A DNA stretch of 64,000 nt from Cynocephalus volans (taxonomy: Eukaryota > Chordata > Mammalia > Dermoptera > Cynocephalidae). Below are positions 34,370 through 45,900 of this stretch, one piece after another. The stretch lies in contig NC_084463.1 of NCBI RefSeq assembly GCF_027409185.1, positions 155,918,369-155,982,368 on the forward strand, given 5' to 3'. Every line of letters starts with the position of its first letter. Within the stretch, counting starts at the first letter, position 1. The position numbers were made by a program, and so were the translations under genes. The notes below the pieces were generated by a model. That model made no database searches. It was not told the DNA's origin and was given only the letters and a program-made list of their open reading frames with translations.

Positions 34370-34900
34370 AGGACCAGGAGAGTGGCTTTTTGTTTTTGAA
34401 ATGGGAGAAATGAGGGCATGTTTAAAAGCCAGTCAAAACAATCCAGGTGAGAGAGGGGATGAATGACAGTGTAAGTTTCAAGATAGCAAAAGTACAGATG
34501 GAGAACGTGGCCAAAGTCATCAAGAAGGGCAATTTCTCTACACAAAAGAAAGAAGAAAAGATGTAATTGTTGCAGATATCCATAGGTCTGCGATAATGGT
34601 AGTGAGTGCATAGGGAGGGTTCAATACCAGGGCTCGTGTCATCTCTGTCAAAGTAGCAATGAGGTTATACCCACAGTGGGGGGCACAGGTAGATTCAGAA
34701 TATTGAACAGAATGGGTAATGTTGGAAAAGTCATAAAAATGTAGAATAAACTGATCAGAGAAACAATGGAGGATTGCCAAACTGTACTGAGGGCACATTC
34801 AAGGGGTGATAACAAATTTATAGTATGAACAAATTGCTCCAGCAGGGCTTGACTGTTCAGATATGGATACAGAGAAAATATCTACTTGATTTCATCCAGA
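34370..34900 (-). repeat. L2 LINE internal fragment, - orientation
   Basis: 'gaaatgggagaaatgaggg', 'catgtttaaaagccag', 'aacaatccaggtgagag' and 'gaacgtggccaaag' follow reversed L2 ORF2 order. Confidence 0.5.
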
Positions 34901-35584
34901 GTTTTGCTAGAGGGGATGATAAAATAGCAGAGAGGCAAGAATGCTTAGAAGATTATCAAAAATATTACTTAAGTGATGGACTAAAAATCTAAAGTGGATA
35001 GAGAGAGAAAAAAAAAAGAGATGGGTTGATCAAAACTTGAGATATCTGCCTTTCCTCCACTGGAATTGTTGTGAAGATCAAATCAGATAATGTTATATGA
35101 AAATGATTTGAAAATAGCAAAGTATTACCCTTTCTTGAAACGTTCACATTATTAAAGAAGCCAAAGGTGGAGGAAATACAAGAAAAGAATAGGCAGAGAA
35201 ACCAAAATCAGGAAAGAGGCAGATGAGAAGAATAGAATTTTTGCATCCAGGAAAGCAAATTTACTATGTCAGATGACAGCCACATAGTTTCAAGGTTCTT
35301 GTCCTGCCTGGGTCCCAACTAGTTAGCAACTTGGTGATTAGGAGTGCTGTGTCCTTCACCATGAAACTCAGCAGCTCAGCAAACGTGAAGACACGTACTC
35401 CATGGTCAGAGGGTTTAGGAACTAAATGGTGCCCCAAAAATGTGTGGAGGGGTAGTATATTGTATATCCATACATATAAAATAAATAAATGTAAAAGTAA
35501 CGCTTGCTTTAGGGAGCAGAAGCATTCCTAGCAAACTCGATTTTTTAAATACATTTCTATTCCATTTTTCCATTTTGTTTAAAT

Positions 35585-35850
35585 AATAGTAATAATGATA
35601 ATTGCAAATATTTAGCCCACTCTATTTGCCAGTCACATTCCAAGCACTTACATATATTAACACATTTAATACTCGCAACATCCTATGAGGTAGGTACTAC
35701 TAACAGCATCATTTTCAGATGAAAAAAACTTTGGCAGAAAGGTTAAAAACCTTGCCCTAAGATATGTTGCTAGCAAATGTGAAGCATGGATTTGAACCCA
35801 GGCAGCATGACTCCCAAGTCCAGGCAGTTCTCATAACCACTACTCCCACT
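35585..35850 (-). repeat. MIR SINE, - orientation
   Basis: Near full-length reversed MIR: 'ctatttgccagtcac', 'ccaagcacttacatatatt', 'cctatgaggtaggtac', 'ccttgccctaag', 'ttgaacccaggcagc'. Confidence 0.75.
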
Positions 35851-36309
35851 GCTCTCATTATCTTAGAATCAGAGATCTGTAGCTCCAAAACAAACAAACA
35901 AACAAAAAAATGTTTCTCTATGGTAAACTTGCAGTGAATTTGAAAGAAACTGCCTCACTCCCTGATGGAGAGAAAGGGTTTAGTAATATAATAATACTGT
36001 TTTTAACACTTGCCTCCTGAAAGTCTCCATTACCTTTTTAGTGGATTCCCAGGTGTGATTAAAAGAAAGTATCTAGAGTGTCAATTGCTTCCCTCTCTAA
36101 CTTCTCTTTTTTACTGGATAGTCAAAAGGTGCTTGTGGAATTGGGTTTCACCATCTAAAATTTTTATTTGAGGCCATTTAGGGTATGAAGTGCAAGACTG
36201 CCCACTTTAGCAATTTAAGCAATGCTGCAAGCATAAAATTCTTATATAGTGGATTTATTAAAACAATGTAATCATATTTTTATCCAACTGGAAACAATAT
36301 CAATTAATT

Positions 36310-36403
36310 CATTCAGCAAATATGAGGATATTTCAAAAAGTTAATGGAAAGATTAATATTATCTTTTGCTTCTATTTTTCCATGAACTTTTTGAAGTACT
36401 CTC
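36310..36403. mobile_element. Short palindromic MITE-like DNA element
   Basis: About 90 bp with 25-bp inverted ends: GAGGATATTTCAAAAAGTTA on the left and AACTTTTTGAAGTACTCTC on the right, which is its reverse complement with few mismatches. It interrupts an L2 3' tail (ATTCAGCAAATAT before, CTTACTGAGTGCTTACTG after), so it was inserted after the L2. Size and ends suggest a mariner/Tc1-type MITE; the family name is uncertain. Confidence 0.6.
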
Positions 36404-37964
36404 ACACTTACTGAGTGCTTACTGGGTACAGGGTAGTGTTCTGTGTGCTTGAGAAAAACATAAAAATTCTGTTCCTTGGAAGCTTATTCTATCTAAATGT
36501 CAGACTTCCTACGAAAAATAAAATCAAGTAAGTTTGATTTTAGAGTTTAAATCTTCTAAGCTTTCTAAAAACATACCTGTGATCTGACACCTGACAAGGT
36601 GACTGGAGTAGAAATATTATATTCCCAAATACAGATCACATGCCTACTACTAAAGTGTTAATATTTATTATGGTATTTTCATTCTGGAATACCTAAAAAT
36701 GTGTTCATTTTTCCATTCATTTGCTTAAAAACTGTATTACACTAGTACTTCGTGACCAAACACTGTGCTAGGTTATTACATAAAATTTAAGCTTTGCATA
36801 TTTTTACGTTTGGACTAATATAAAATAGGGTGGAGTGGGCTTTATCTCAACGCCAGTGCACACATACTTTTTTCACGTACACGTAATGCTGGATTTGAGT
36901 ACAAAGGCTTCACCCAAGAAATATGGCTTAAGCTATGAATATATACACACAAATGCATCCTGTATTTAGTCTCTTCCCTTCTCAGAAGAACACAGGCCAT
37001 TATTAGATCTCCAGGGCTCTAGGGTGTCTTCCAATTCTAAATTCTATGAAGGTCAATAATTCATCATGGAATACATGGATTCAAGAGTTATCTTTCAAGA
37101 ATCCACAAATGTATCTCAGATATATACCCATCATTGATCCATGCCAGGCCACACAACATTCCTGTAAGCTCTCTTTCCCAGAGCATGTTTTGCATTTGTC
37201 ACATCCCTCTAATTGGCAATCAATCACAACTTTCTTCTTTTTCCATGGAGCAGATGCTGGCCATCCCTACCCTGAGTATGGACGACTGGGTGTGGGGTGC
37301 AGAGAATCACTAGATATTTATATGCAGGATTGATTTGCCTTACAAAGATACCGCGGATATCAGTGTTTTCCTATAACTGCTGATTTCTCCCTTCATGTTG
37401 TATTTAAAACAAAAAAGCCCTCTTCCCTCCGGGCTAATCTCTTCAAAACACAATTTATAATTTTTAACTGTTTGCTTTTCTCTCGTAAGTGCTCTCTTTC
37501 CTCTTCTCCACTCCTCAGTCCCTGGCTTCACTCTTAAAACCAAAGAGCTGTTTACTAATTCTGCCAGCTCAATAGTTCTCAAGGGGTCTCATTCAATCTC
37601 TAACTCCACACCTACCCCCAGGAAGTCTCTACCCAGTTTAAGCCTCAGTCACAATTTGGCTTTATATTTCACAACTCCTTCTACTCTCCCAAGTATGTAG
37701 CAACACTTTAGAATATGGTATGGACTTTTAGAACAAATGTCACTTCATATATTCAAACAATGAGAAAATGAACTCAAAGAGTAGGAGAGTGGAGTACACA
37801 CAGCCAGAACTGAAGCTGAGAACCATCCCTAGACCTTGTGATTTCCTCAGCAGTGTTCTTTACGCAATCCCATGACAGTTACAAAACAGAGCCCTTCCTT
37901 CAGGAGCTTAGGGGAAAAAAGGTGGTGGTGGGGGAGTCTTGCAGGGCAGAAACATACAGATTCT

Positions 37965-38170
37965 AGATTGCTGGAATTAGAATCTCAACTCTAACATTTA
38001 TAAGCTATGTGACCATGAACAAGACCTATAACTTCCCAATGTCTCGGTATTCTCATCTGTTAAAATGGAAATAGCGATGATATGTAAATCACAGGCATGT
38101 AGTGAAGTTTAAACAAAATAAGCAATGTAAGACACTTAACATGTTGCTTTAACATAGTAAATGCAAAAGA
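37965..38170 (+). repeat. MIR SINE, + orientation
   Basis: 'ctaacatttataagctatgtg', 'caagacctataacttccc', 'ctcatctgttaaaatgg', 'gtagtgaagtttaaac' in MIR order. Confidence 0.7.
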
Positions 38171-40229
38171 AAAAGAAAAAAAAGCCAAATAATTTTAAAC
38201 TATTATTAATTAGCATTTTATTAAAGAATAGTATTTAAGTGACAAGAAATGAAAACTGAAATCTACTACAATGTTTTTATGTGTGCCTGTATAAGAATAA
38301 ATATATACATACACATTGTACTTTTTATAAATATACATATATATACATATTTCATTTCTATAATAAGCTCAATCGCTTACGTTCTCCAGTTTGCATTGAT
38401 CGACTTCCATTTTTCTTACTAGAACACCCTGGTTTTTCCACAGAGGAAGCATCTGTTTTCTCCTGTGTATAAGTGAAATGAAATTCCTCATAGCAATTTG
38501 GACACGGTATTTTATCATGGCTTACCATGGCTTACAGCCAACAGGATCCTTGTAAGGATCCCCAACAATGGTTTTAACAACATTATATCAGGCATGGTGG
38601 TTCCAGCACATTTTCTCTTAATGTCTTTTGTATCCTGGGAATGAATTCAAGGGAAATTCACAACACGATCCACATGGAGAAATATTTAGGATGACAAAGA
38701 TTAAAAAGCTGTCATATTGAATGTCAAACCATGACTGGTTGATTCTTCATGGTTGAAAGATGCAGGGTTTTTTACAACCAAAGGATAAAAATTAAAATGA
38801 AGTGAATTCTGAATTTCCAAATCCAGGTTACAGGTATTGAGAAAATCAGTGTTGGTTTACTGATCTGTGATATTATCAGAAGAATAAAGAAATACCAAGG
38901 AACTGTACCTGTCTCACAGTTTGGCTCACTCTTCTATTCTTACCTGTGTTCATATTGAATATACATTTCGACCCTTGTCCAAGAAAAGGATCAAATCGAA
39001 GGCAATTTCCAGAGACTGTCGGCTAAACTTTAAAAGAAAGAAAAAGATACGTCACTTCTCTCACAGTCAATTGATCAGTCTTGGCAGCAAGTTACAATAG
39101 TGGTTTATGCATCAGAACTCGAGGTTGAAAAGACATTCCAGTGAGTTCCTCTTTCTATAGCACATAGAATGCTTAATATTATCAGAGCCCTCTCTGCTTA
39201 TAGACAAGTAAATCGTGAAAGAACAATACTAGTGTTAGAAACTAAGCTGCTATATTATAGCTGACCAATACAAAATGAAAGACTTTAGAGCCTAAGCATT
39301 TTTCTCTTTTATTTGAAGAGACTCTGGAGTCCCAATGCAAGGAAGTTAGCTGTGAGACTAAAAATAAGGTTACTCAGTTTATAGTTAATTTTTCAGGTTA
39401 TAAAAGGATCGTAAAAGGTTTTGGTGGCTTTAAGACATACTCATAACTTAGCTTTTGCAAATAAGGGTGTGGGAAACACTGAGAAAAAAATTTTACAAAA
39501 GAAAAAAAATCTTGCTTCCTGAATGTTTTACTGGCTATCATTCTCTAAATACAAACATTGCAAGCCAAAATTTTAACTTTTCTTACAATGCCAATTTAAA
39601 TTTTCTAGTAATGAATGAGAGCTCATGACATTCAGTAGCTGAAGGAACGTCTGTTCTGCAGGTACTTTAATGCCTCAGTAAGACATGATGATCCCTACTT
39701 GTCAGTTAAAGATTACATTGTTTGCTTGAGATGTTTTTTTCTCCCCCACTTCCTCATCCACCTTCTCAGATCTGACTCTTGCATATCTTCTAGCTACTAC
39801 CTCTACTTCTTTACACATCTCTTCATAAACATTGCTTTATCTACTGTCTATAACTGAATAGAAAATTGACACCATTTTGACACCAAACCCAACTCAGCAG
39901 GTGGATCAAAAAGTCAGTCTGGCAGCTTACTAAATACTGTCTTCCTTCCTACTAAGTTCCATCTTTTGTTACTAATGTTTCCAGGTGGGGGTGGTGCGCG
40001 GAGGAGGAGAGGTGAGCCATTGACACAGCTCCACCTAATTTTCTTTTTCATTACACTTACGACTTATAAAGTGCATTTTTGGTCAAAATTTTTCTTAAGA
40101 CATTTAAGGTGAAGGACTGACTTTTCATCAGTGAACCTGGTCACTTTGCAGCTCGCATGTGTACAACAAATGTACCAGAACAGGCAATCTCTGAATGAAG
40201 ATTTGGGGAAGCCATTTCTACAGACACCC

Positions 40230-40612
40230 AAACGCAGTTGGTGGTCCGACCACGTGGCTGGCAGGCCCTAGTGAGTCTGCGCACACGCCCTCCCTCCGCC
40301 CCTCCCGTACCTGAGTGGGTCAGCGCAGGCGCACAAGGACCACGCCGCTGCCGCTGAAGACCCTTGCTACCTACCTGAGGAGCCTGAAGGCCGGCTGCGT
40401 GCTGGGCTCCGGGCCACCTTTGTGATGGCCGCTCAGCGGAGACTGGGAACGTGGCGCTGAGGGCTCCTCCAGCCAGGATCTTCCTCTTCAGCCGGGCCTG
40501 GGCGCTGGCGTGAGGACCTGGGGTGGGTGCTGGAAGACGGCTCCCGTGGCAGGGCGGCCGGCCTGCGCGGGAGATCCCCTTAGCCGAGGCCTGGACCTGG
40601 ACGTGAGAGGGT
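40230..40612. promoter_or_regulatory. CpG island, likely MS4A13 promoter
   Basis: The only GC- and CpG-rich stretch of the window, dense in CG dinucleotides over about 380 bases while its surroundings are AT-rich. It has an NRF1-like GCGCAGGCGCA at 40323-40333, a KLF/SP-type CCGCCCCTCCC near 40297 and a second GCGCACACGC nearby. It lies 2.3 kb upstream of the exon that holds the MS4A13 start codon, and that exon begins with a splice acceptor, so a 5' UTR exon is expected upstream. Direction and exact start are not visible; a divergent non-coding transcript is also possible. Confidence 0.6.
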
Positions 40613-40959
40613 GAAACTCAGTCCTTGGAACCTTGAACAAGTAAAATGCGTGGTAATGATGTCGCTTTGCTTAAGAGATTTCATAAGTGTCAAAAGCCAT
40701 GAAGGGCCATGGCGACTGAAGATGGTGCCCCTCCCCCACCCCCTGCCCCCTATCTCCTCCCTGCTCGGCGGAGTCGGCTTCTTACCCACCAACCCTGCCA
40801 TTCCTGATCTCATCAAGTGTAGAATCCCGGGTCCGAGCCCAGGACTAGCCCTGGACATGCTAGAAATGAATTCCTTAACTTCTGGGAGCTCACGTTAACT
40901 TGGGAACCAGTTCTGAAAATCAAATTTAGAATACACCGTGATAGGAATTAGGCACAGAA

Positions 40960-41270
40960 TGTTGGGGGAACAGGGAGAGGAGTATCTAACAGACTTGTGA
41001 GTCAGAGCATACTTCACAAAGGTTCCTGCTGGAGCTTGTTAGCGCGGAAACGGGGGAATGGCCAGGATGAGGTTGAGAACGTGGGCAGGGAAGCAGTTCA
41101 CGAAGGGCTTTATAGGCACTGCTAATGAATTTGAACTGTATTCTGAAGGCACTGAGGGGTTGCATCCCTCTGAAGATGCTCAAGATAGAGGGGTGGTTGC
41201 TAGATATGAGCTCTCTGTGACTGTTACAGAGTTCCTGTGTAACGCGAGTTTATGGGGTAACAATGAGGTT
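40960..41270 (-). repeat. L2 LINE fragment, - orientation
   Basis: 'cttcacaaaggttcctgctgg', 'gaacgtgggcagggaag', 'cacgaagggctttatagg', 'gaatttgaactgtattctg': reversed L2 ORF2 and 3' region. Confidence 0.5.
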
Positions 41271-42929
41271 GGGAATGAGGGCTAAGGGACGCCTCCTGCA
41301 GCTTCTTTTATATTAGTGATGAGATTACCAGAAAATAAAAACATAAAGATCGTTTATTTATTTATTTCAAAAACAGGATGCTTAACTGGGATGTACGGTA
41401 GCTAAATGTAGAATGTTTGACTGAGAAGAATTCCAACCATCAGTTATTACAGGAGTATATTGTAGGATTTTTTAGTTCTTCCTTCCACCAATTAAGCTGA
41501 GGATTTTAAACACACACGTCTTCCCCCCCCCATTAGTATTTTTATGAATACTTAAAGGGTGGTTTTGGTGGAGACCTGATGAAAATTACAGTAATGCTAA
41601 GTATTCGTATTCTACTCTCCAATTCTACTCCCTAGTTCACTTCATGGTGCTTCCACTGTTAACTACAAATGTAAAAAGAATTCTTCTGTACAGTATACAC
41701 AAAAGGGCTTATTTTTATTTTCCTGTTTTCTAAAAAGTGACAAATAATAGCAGTCTAGATGGGGCTTTTCATATGAACTCTATAATTCTATGGCTTTTCA
41801 TTTCATCATGTCAGAGTGATTTGCTTGCATATGTTCTAAACACTTTCTTTGTTATTTCTCAAAGGTGGTGTTTGAACATATAAAGCTTACTTCGGTCACT
41901 AACATACTGTTTCAGTTTTGGTTTGGGGTTTTTTTTGTTGGTTTTTTTTTTTTTTTGGCCATCACTTGTTCTTGTATTATTACCTAGCTTTTTCTGTCTC
42001 TGTGCTTTATAGCATTGAGATATTGAGAAAATAAATTTTAGAAACTGAAGACTCATTAAAATAACCAAGTCATGAGACTTTAAGGGTGCAGGAAATGAGA
42101 GGACATTTAGTCAAACTTTCTCCTTTCTGAAAAGATCAAACCTCAAATTTTAAGATCATCAGTTAGTAGGGTGGCATGGCTTATGCTATTGACCTATGCA
42201 TGACATACTAACAGATGTAGAATTTTAGATCTACAAAGGGATTCAATCCCTTTATAATTATTAGCCAGGTTTTTATCTTACTGTAAATATTAAGATGATC
42301 TAAACACCACGGAGAAATATAGGAATAACAGGAAGGAAAGAACAGGAGGTGCCTTTAGGATTGCAGAAGCAGCTTTGATAAGTTTTCTGATAGAAGAGAA
42401 GGTTTTTTCATATAGAAAGAACTAGGTAACAGATATTAATTAGGAAAAAAAATCACAAGCCCACATTTTTAGTGAATTTAAATATAAGAACTTGATTTTG
42501 AAAATGCAAGCATGGCATTATGAATTGCATTGAATTGATTATGAATTGCAAATGAACTGTTGAAAGCTTTACCAAAAATTCTCTAATACTATTCCCTAGG
42601 TGTTCTTTATACTTTATCATCTAGAGATTGTTTACTACTCAGAAATAGTATCTAGAACATACCAATTTTTTTCAGTTGTAGAGAGAGCCTTTTAAGTTAT
42701 GGAGGCAGTTATTCAGAATAGGTGGATGCAAGTTGATGCCTCTAAGAAGTAAACATAGGAAAAAGTTATTGTCTGAGTTTGGGAAGGTTGTTGCCAAACA
42801 ATAAGGGAATAAACAAACTTAAGTATTTTCTTCTGAGAAAATCATGTTTTGTATTGTTTTGTAGAAGTTTGCTAATAAAGATATCACCAAAGGTTAAAGA
42901 CAGAATCATTTAGAGGAAATGCTGGTACT

Positions 42930-42980
42930 ATGGCGTGTGCGAATACAAAAATCTCTGCAGTAGATTCTCTTGTTTTAGGG
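42930..42980 (+). CDS. MS4A13: MS4A13 coding exon 1 (N-terminal extension)
   Basis: Residues 1-17 ([17 protein letters not shown]). The exon begins at 42865 after TTTTGTAG. An out-of-frame ATG at 42919 precedes the chosen one. The Leu-Gly ending at a GTAAGT donor matches the first coding exons of MS4A1 and MS4A12, which supports it as a true coding exon. Confidence 0.8.
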
Positions 42981-45900
42981 GTAAGTAAGATTTCACTTTG
43001 ACTAATTAAATTCTGTATCAAGAACTATTTCAATTTTTAAAGGAGTATTCTTGGATCTGGAGGGGGGCAGATTTGGTTAAATCAAAAGGATAAAAGTTTA
43101 TTTTTTCAAAAATGTTGATCATCTTCTACAAATTTTGACTGACCTCATGTCCCTTCATAAACAATTTGTTCTTAGATATAAGTGTACTGACTAAATCACA
43201 CACAGAGAGTAATAGAGAAGTCCAAATAAGGAATAAGAGGAAAAAAAAGAGTATGAGTATTTTTTTTAACTTTGAGAAAGATCTATCACTGATCTTTTTT
43301 AATTACTATACTGATGTCTATGCAGTAGGATAGTTATAAATTTGCCTCTTCTATTAAGTTATAAACATGTAAAGTTACAGACAGTTTATATCACTCTTAA
43401 TAAACACCAAGGAATTATGAAAATCATGCTTTTTCACATCTGAAGGCGAGAATACTTTTCCACTGATGTGAACTTTTTCTCTGAATTTGGATGCTGTGTA
43501 GATCAATTGTCTAAGTCTCCTACCTGGCTATTCAAGAGGTTCTTAACCTCTTTGGGGTCATAGACCACTTTGGCATAGAATGAAAGCTCTGAATCTTCTC
43601 CTCAGAATCATGTACATATTGCAGTCCTTTGTGCTTTTTCTTTCTTGGGGGAGGAGGGGAGGAATGTCTGGCCTCCTGGAACCCATTCATTGGCTCTAGA
43701 TTAAGAACCATTTTTTTACAAGCTTTGGCTATGATTGGCTTTGAACAACAGCTGGGAAAGTCATGTGGAATTACTGTTCTTGATACAATATGCTTATACT
43801 AGAGGTATTTACTGGGTGCCTGCTATATGCTGGGCACCATAGTAGCAGCTGATGATACAATGAGAAAAAAAGTCCAGGCCCTTGAGGATTTTGCAATCTT
43901 GTGTGGAGTATGTTTCTTCCGGTCAAGATCAAAGAACCTCTGTAAGTAACACCATTCTTGCAAATTTGATGCAGGGGGAAATTTAAATTTTAAATCTATA
44001 AAAATGAATAAGATTGTTACCAAAAAACTTGGTCTCTCTTTAAAAAAACAAGAAAACTTCTCTAAAATGTATGTTTAACATTAGACAGTTGCATTTATGT
44101 GTTTCACAAACTACTTGGCTTGACAAAGAGCTGGAACTTTTAAAACATTAAATAGCTTCCTATTAAATAAAGTTCATATGAAAATAAAAACAATATATCC
44201 TCTATTATTTTTAAAGAATAATTAAAAATGTGATTCAGAATATTAAATATCAGTTCACATGTAAATTCAGAAATGAATTTACTGGGACATATTTACTAGG
44301 ATTATAATTGTCCTTTTACAAATTAAAGTTGAGTAATAATTCTCCCCTACTCTAACCCACTTTCTAACCAATGGGAAGACCTAATGCAAGCAAGTCAACT
44401 TTGGATATCCTCTGTATCGCTGTGTTGGATTGTACCTCACTCCAACATGCTTGTGAAAAAATCCATACCAAGTATTCCTTGAAAATAAAGATAAACTTTT
44501 ATAAGATTCAAAAAGTGACTTATCCTTAATAAATTACTTATGTAAGAGAAAATGTTGGATATATGGCTTTCTGCATCCAAGTAGATTAGTAACCACATTT
44601 TCTCTCCCAAGTACCCTCAGTATTCTCCTCTCATGTCATTACTTGATAGGTAGGGAGGACAGCCAGTGGTAGAAACAAATGGTCAACTTTCTTATGAACA
44701 GTCTGTTGTTCCAAGTATGGCTGATTCCTATTTCGTAAACCTCAGTCTTTCCTGATTTGGGTGTTCTTTCTGGGATAACCAATCCAGGAAATACATAGTT
44801 AAGTGCATTGCTATTTTACCTTCATCTTTTGTAAAGATGCTAAATGTTTTTTGCAGTTAACAGTTATTGGATTTATATAATAAATTATGTTATTTCAGTA
44901 CTAATATCATTCTCTTCTCACAGGCTATCCAGATTATGATTGGCATCTTTAGTGTTTTCATGTGGTATTTCCTATTGATTTTGTATATAGGACAAATTAA
45001 AGGAGTCTTTGGGACGTATGAACCATTAACTTACAAAACAGGATGTGCTTTATGGGGAATTTTTGTGAGTAGAGTACATTTATATTGATTTAATCATTCA
45101 ATAAATAATATTCGTGCCAATAGTAGAAGGTGAGGAACAGTTTCTAAACAAGGTTTTCAGGGGAAATATGTAAGTAAACCCCATGCTGGTAATTTATTCA
45201 AAGTCAAATTCCTTTTTTCAAGAAATATGTTTTGAGAACCTATAATTTACAAGTGCCATTCAGGAGAGGTGGATACAGGAGTGATACACAGTGAAAACCA
45301 TAAGGTGGATTGTCCCTAGATATGTGAAAGACAAAGAAACTTAAACATAATAACCATTAGCATGGTTAAATTTCGTATTTATAGCCTTCACCTTAGCCTC
45401 CTCGTAGAATGAATCAATACTCATTTTCTAAATTCATCATTACCTGCACCCTTCTGTGGTTTCTAGACAGCCATTAGGTAGGGAGGAAAACCTAGACAGA
45501 GTAGCATCCTGGAAACCAAGTGAAGAAAGTGTTACAAGAAATAGGGAAAGATCTACCAAGGTCAAGGGTTCGGATGCCCTTAACAGCCAGTAGCCAAAAA
45601 AAAAAAGAAATAGGGAATGATCAACTATATTATATTTTGTTGTTTTGTCAAATAAGATGAGTACTGAGAATTAAACATTGGATTTAGCAATAAATCCAAT
45701 GGAGGCCAGTAGTAAACTTGACAAGTAGTTTCAGTGGAGTGGTGAGGCAAAAGTCTGATTGGAGTTGGCTTAATAAGTAGTAGGAAGAGAGGAATTGGAG
45801 ACAGCAAATACAGACAGTTACTTTAAGAATTTTGTTATAATGTGGTATAGAGAAATATATACAGTAATGGAGTGATTGCTGGGGAAGTTTGGGTCAAGAG

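Larger units (their letters stand above)
34046..42864. other. Intergenic region between MS4A12 and MS4A13
   Basis: No coding exon supported. Contains L2 and MIR fragments, a palindromic MITE at 36.31 kb and a CpG island at 40.23-40.61 kb. 36.45-37.9 kb, 38.2-40.1 kb and 41.3-42.8 kb show nothing I can identify apart from short A/T tracts. Confidence 0.6.

Noticed and set aside
42919-42929. Upstream ATG at 42919 as the MS4A13 start
   Set aside because: Out of frame with the rest of the protein; at most a short upstream frame.
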